This document shows, one piece after another, positions 60,921-64,000 of a stretch of 64,000 nucleotides of DNA. Below the pieces are notes generated by a model. It was not told where the DNA came from, ran no database searches, and was given only the letters and a program-made list of their open reading frames with translations. The DNA comes from Oscillospiraceae bacterium. Lineage in GTDB: Bacteria > Bacillota > Clostridia > Oscillospirales > Acutalibacteraceae. The position numbers were made by a program, and so were the translations under genes. The first letter of the stretch is position 1, and every line of letters starts with the position of its first letter. The stretch is from the NCBI GenBank assembly GCA_015065615.1, contig SVPY01000003.1, positions 62,001 through 126,000 on the forward strand, in the 5' to 3' direction.

Positions 60921-61538
60921 ATGAAAAAAATTATAAATTTTCTACCAAAACTTAAATTAAAAAACTGCCTTGTTATTATCTTAGGTAGCTTTATACTTGC
61001 CTTCGGGCTTTATAACGTACACTCGGTAGCGAAAGTTACCGAGGGTGGCTCTTTGGGCCTTTGTTTACTTCTTGATTACCATTTCGGTATTTCCCCTGCC
61101 GTGACGGGGTTTACCGTAAATGTAATATCCTACGTTATCGGGTTTAAGGTGCTCGGAAAAGATTTTTTAGGCTACTCCGCCGTTTCCACCGCGGCTTTTT
61201 CAGCCTTTTACGCATTGTGCGAAATTTTCCCTCCCATATACCCCGAAATTGCAAATTACCCCATAATCGCCTCCGTGACAGGCGCATTATTCGTGGGTGT
61301 GGGCGTAGGTTTATGCGTGAGGATGGGCGGAGCTCCCTGTGCGGATGATGCTTTAAGCATGAGCTTTTCCCGCGAGTTCAAATGTAAAATCGAGGTAATT
61401 TACCTCGTGAGCGACCTTACCGTGCTTTTACTTTCACTTTCCTATATACCCGTGGGAAAGATAATGTACTCCCTTTTAACTGTAATTCTCTCAGGCAGGA
61501 TAATTGGGTTTATCGAGAGATTTAGAAAGCAGGTATAA
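60921..61538 (+). CDS. YitT-like / DUF161-type membrane protein
   Basis: LGSFILAFGLYNVHSVAKVTEGGSLGLCLLL; multi-TM. Confidence 0.75.
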   Translation: MKKIINFLPKLKLKNCLVIILGSFILAFGLYNVHSVAKVTEGGSLGLCLLLDYHFGISPAVTGFTVNVISYVIGFKVLGKDFLGYSAVSTAAFSAFYALCEIFPPIYPEIANYPIIASVTGALFVGVGVGLCVRMGGAPCADDALSMSFSREFKCKIEVIYLVSDLTVLLLSLSYIPVGKIMYSLLTVILSGRIIGFIERFRKQV

Positions 61539-61627
61539 TTTTGATGTTTTGCTTTAAAATTCAGCTTTTAAGATAGTTACCCTCTTATAATGCGAAATTT
61601 TTAAGAGTAAAGCGATATTTTAGCAAA

Positions 61628-63412
61628 ATGAAAGAATTTTTATACGCAATCAAATATTTAAACGGTATTTCACCCAAAATACTGTGGGGCTCTGTTTTAT
61701 TAAGAGCTTTCGGCTCCGTGTTCAACACTTTTTACGGAGTATACTTTTTAAGAATAATACTCTATAACCTCGAAGCAGAGGCGCCTTTTTTCGACTCTGT
61801 GCTCGTAATAGCTATGCTTATGATTATAGAAACCGTTTATTGGTACGCTGAAAGGTATATGCACCAAAACGTTTTTATGCCCAAAATGGAAAACAGGGTA
61901 AACGAAAAGGTACTTTCGGATATTTTCGATTCGGTTAAAAAAATTCCTTATATGGAATTCAATAAACCCGAAACCTTGGATAAAGCTTCAAGAATTTCTG
62001 AAAATACCGCCGAAAACCTTATGAAAACCGTAAAGGCGGTGGCGCATATTCTGTCCGTTATTGTGGACGTTTTTATGATTGGCGCCTACGTTTTATTCAT
62101 CGACCCCTTTGCTTTGCTTATTTCCGTCGTGCCTATTGTGGCGCCCATTATTTTAGGTAAGTTTTCTTCAAAATTTAACTTTAAACTTAAAGAAGAAACC
62201 AGCCTCCCCATAAGAAAAAAGGAATATGCAAAAAGAATATTCTATCTCCCTGAATACGCTAAGGAAATTAAGCTCAGTAAAATTTCCGAAGAAGTTAAGA
62301 GAATTTACAGCGAAGGCACCAACGAGCATATAGAAAAGCACAAAACCATAGGTGTTAAAATTGCCTTTGTAAGCTTTCTTACCTCTATTTTCGAAAACGC
62401 CTTCAATATTTTCGCCGCATTTATCTATATGCTTATAAGGGTGATGATGGGCGCGGTTTACCGCTACGGCGACTTTTTGGGTATTTACAATTCAATTACC
62501 TATTTTGCCTGGGATATTCAGTGGGCAGGCGAAAACGTAAGAAACGCTATGGAGGCTGTGCCTCATATTAAGGAATTCAGGGAATTTATCGAAAGAGACT
62601 TCGACGAAGGCAAAATTAAGGACATAGGAACCAAAGATTATATTTTAGAGTTAAAAGACGCTTCGTTTTCTTATGATGGCATCGGCGGTAAGAATATCAT
62701 CGACGGCATTGATTTAATAATCAATAAAGGTGAAAAAATCGCTATTGTTGGTGAAAACGGCGCAGGCAAAACCACGCTTGTTAACCTTATTTTAGGTCTT
62801 TATAAGCCCACGTCAGGCAGGGTTACCTTAAACGGTGTAGACGTAAGCGATATTTATATCGAAAAACGTAATGAATTTTTCGTTTCGCTTTTTCAGGATT
62901 TTAACATCTATCCCTTTACAGTAAGGGAAAACGCCCTTATGGGTTTAAACGGCAGCGACGAAGAAATTATTAAAGGTCTTGAAGATTTAAATCTTTCCGA
63001 AAAGTTAAGCGATTTAAACCGCGGTATGACCAGTGAATTTGACAAAAACGGCTATAATTTATCGGGCGGTCAGAATCAGCGCCTTGCGTTTTTAAGGGTG
63101 TTAACTTCCAAAGGCTCCTTTATTATTCTGGATGAGCCCACTTCTGCCTTAGACCCCATCAACGAAGAAAAGCTCTATAAGCTTATAGGAGAAAAATTCA
63201 GAGAGGAAACAATTCTCTTTATTTCCCACAAGCTTTGTTCCACTTCCTTTGCTGAGAAGATTATTTTCCTTGAAAAAGGCAAAAAAAGCGAAATGGGCAC
63301 CCACACAGAGCTTATTTCAAAAGGCGGCGGCTACGCTTCTCTGTTTAATTTACAAAGCACCCAATATGCAAAAGGCACTTTGGCTATGGAAGGGGGCGAA
63401 GTAAATGAATAA
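61628..63412 (+). CDS. ABC transporter, fused permease/ATPase
   Basis: GENGAGKTTLVNLILGLYKPTSG; LSGGQNQRLAFLRVL; ILDEPTSALDP. Confidence 0.92.
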   Translation: MKEFLYAIKYLNGISPKILWGSVLLRAFGSVFNTFYGVYFLRIILYNLEAEAPFFDSVLVIAMLMIIETVYWYAERYMHQNVFMPKMENRVNEKVLSDIFDSVKKIPYMEFNKPETLDKASRISENTAENLMKTVKAVAHILSVIVDVFMIGAYVLFIDPFALLISVVPIVAPIILGKFSSKFNFKLKEETSLPIRKKEYAKRIFYLPEYAKEIKLSKISEEVKRIYSEGTNEHIEKHKTIGVKIAFVSFLTSIFENAFNIFAAFIYMLIRVMMGAVYRYGDFLGIYNSITYFAWDIQWAGENVRNAMEAVPHIKEFREFIERDFDEGKIKDIGTKDYILELKDASFSYDGIGGKNIIDGIDLIINKGEKIAIVGENGAGKTTLVNLILGLYKPTSGRVTLNGVDVSDIYIEKRNEFFVSLFQDFNIYPFTVRENALMGLNGSDEEIIKGLEDLNLSEKLSDLNRGMTSEFDKNGYNLSGGQNQRLAFLRVLTSKGSFIILDEPTSALDPINEEKLYKLIGEKFREETILFISHKLCSTSFAEKIIFLEKGKKSEMGTHTELISKGGGYASLFNLQSTQYAKGTLAMEGGEVNE

Positions 63413-64000
63413 GGAGAAAAATACAAAGTTAATTTTTAAAAATAACTTCTATTTCATTAAAAAAGCCTTTAAGTTCGAACCCGTTTATTTTGTAAGCAAA
63501 CTTCTGAAGTACATAATGTGTGAGCTTCGCGGCGCTTTTCTGTGGGTCTACTTAATGCAGATCGTGTTAAGCCGCTTCGAAAATAAAGAGGACCCCTTAA
63601 AAATAATTAACTTATTGGTAATTTCCTTTATTATCGTATCCTTAAGCTATATTCTTGACCATCTTTTGGATAAGGTTTACTTCCGTGTAAAAAACGAGAG
63701 ACTGCAGGAAAAATTGCAGCTTGAGATATTCGATAAGATAAAATCCATCGACTATATCTCCCACGGTGAAAAGGAGCTTTACGATAATATCACTCTTGCA
63801 AGCGCTGAGGCAAGCGAGAGAATATTAAAAGTAATGGATAACGTCTGCGACATGGTAGGTTCTTTTGCCGAAATAATTGCCGTTATGGCTCTTATATTCA
63901 CTATGGACGGCCCCATGATACTCATTTGTATTTTATCCGTTGTAATTTCTTATTTCCTCACTATGAAAATAAGTAAATTAAGCGTAAAGTACGATGATGA
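63405..64000 (+). CDS. ABC transporter permease/ATPase (partial, runs off window)
   Basis: ATG 63405 overlapping previous stop; MNKEKNTKLIFKNNFYFIKKAFKFEPVYFVSKLLKYIMCELRGAFLWVY.. open to the end. Confidence 0.8.
   Translation, partial: MNKEKNTKLIFKNNFYFIKKAFKFEPVYFVSKLLKYIMCELRGAFLWVYLMQIVLSRFENKEDPLKIINLLVISFIIVSLSYILDHLLDKVYFRVKNERLQEKLQLEIFDKIKSIDYISHGEKELYDNITLASAEASERILKVMDNVCDMVGSFAEIIAVMALIFTMDGPMILICILSVVISYFLTMKISKLSVKYDD

Overview
A 64 kb stretch of a low-to-moderate GC Clostridia-type genome (probably Oscillospirales-like; this is inference). It is mostly chromosomal core: cmk-plsC-ispH/rpsA, a complete F1Fo ATP synthase operon (atpI-like, atpBEFHAGDC), galT, csoR/copA, two ABC exporter pairs plus the start of a third, corA, pgi, yceD-rpmF-DUF512-der-plsY, murA, walJ-like, rlmH. 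Accessory genes include a VanRS/VanZ-like set, a glycyl radical enzyme, SGNH hydrolases, a TIR protein and heparinase II/III. I saw no rRNA, tRNA, CRISPR array, prophage or transposase. Most interesting signals: (1) the corA Mg transporter is preceded by an unannotated 12-codon leader ORF, MEPLPEPNATSK, resembling the acidic/proline MgtL-type Mg2+-sensing peptides of enterobacteria. Two mutually exclusive hairpins follow it, and one sequesters the corA Shine-Dalgarno. (2) Five starts (corA leader ORF, der, plsY, atpD, RCC1 lipoprotein) have the Shine-Dalgarno separated from the start by a hairpin, leaving about 13-16 unpaired nt. Three of these share a covarying YCYTTGC-GAGG-GCAARGR hairpin. 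(3) The ATP synthase c subunit has a two-carboxylate Na+-type site. (4) copA carries a fused C-terminal CopZ-like domain with its own internal SD-ATG. (5) A 107-bp tandem repeat of nested hairpins lies between two ABC permease genes. (6) A glycyl radical enzyme has no nearby activase.
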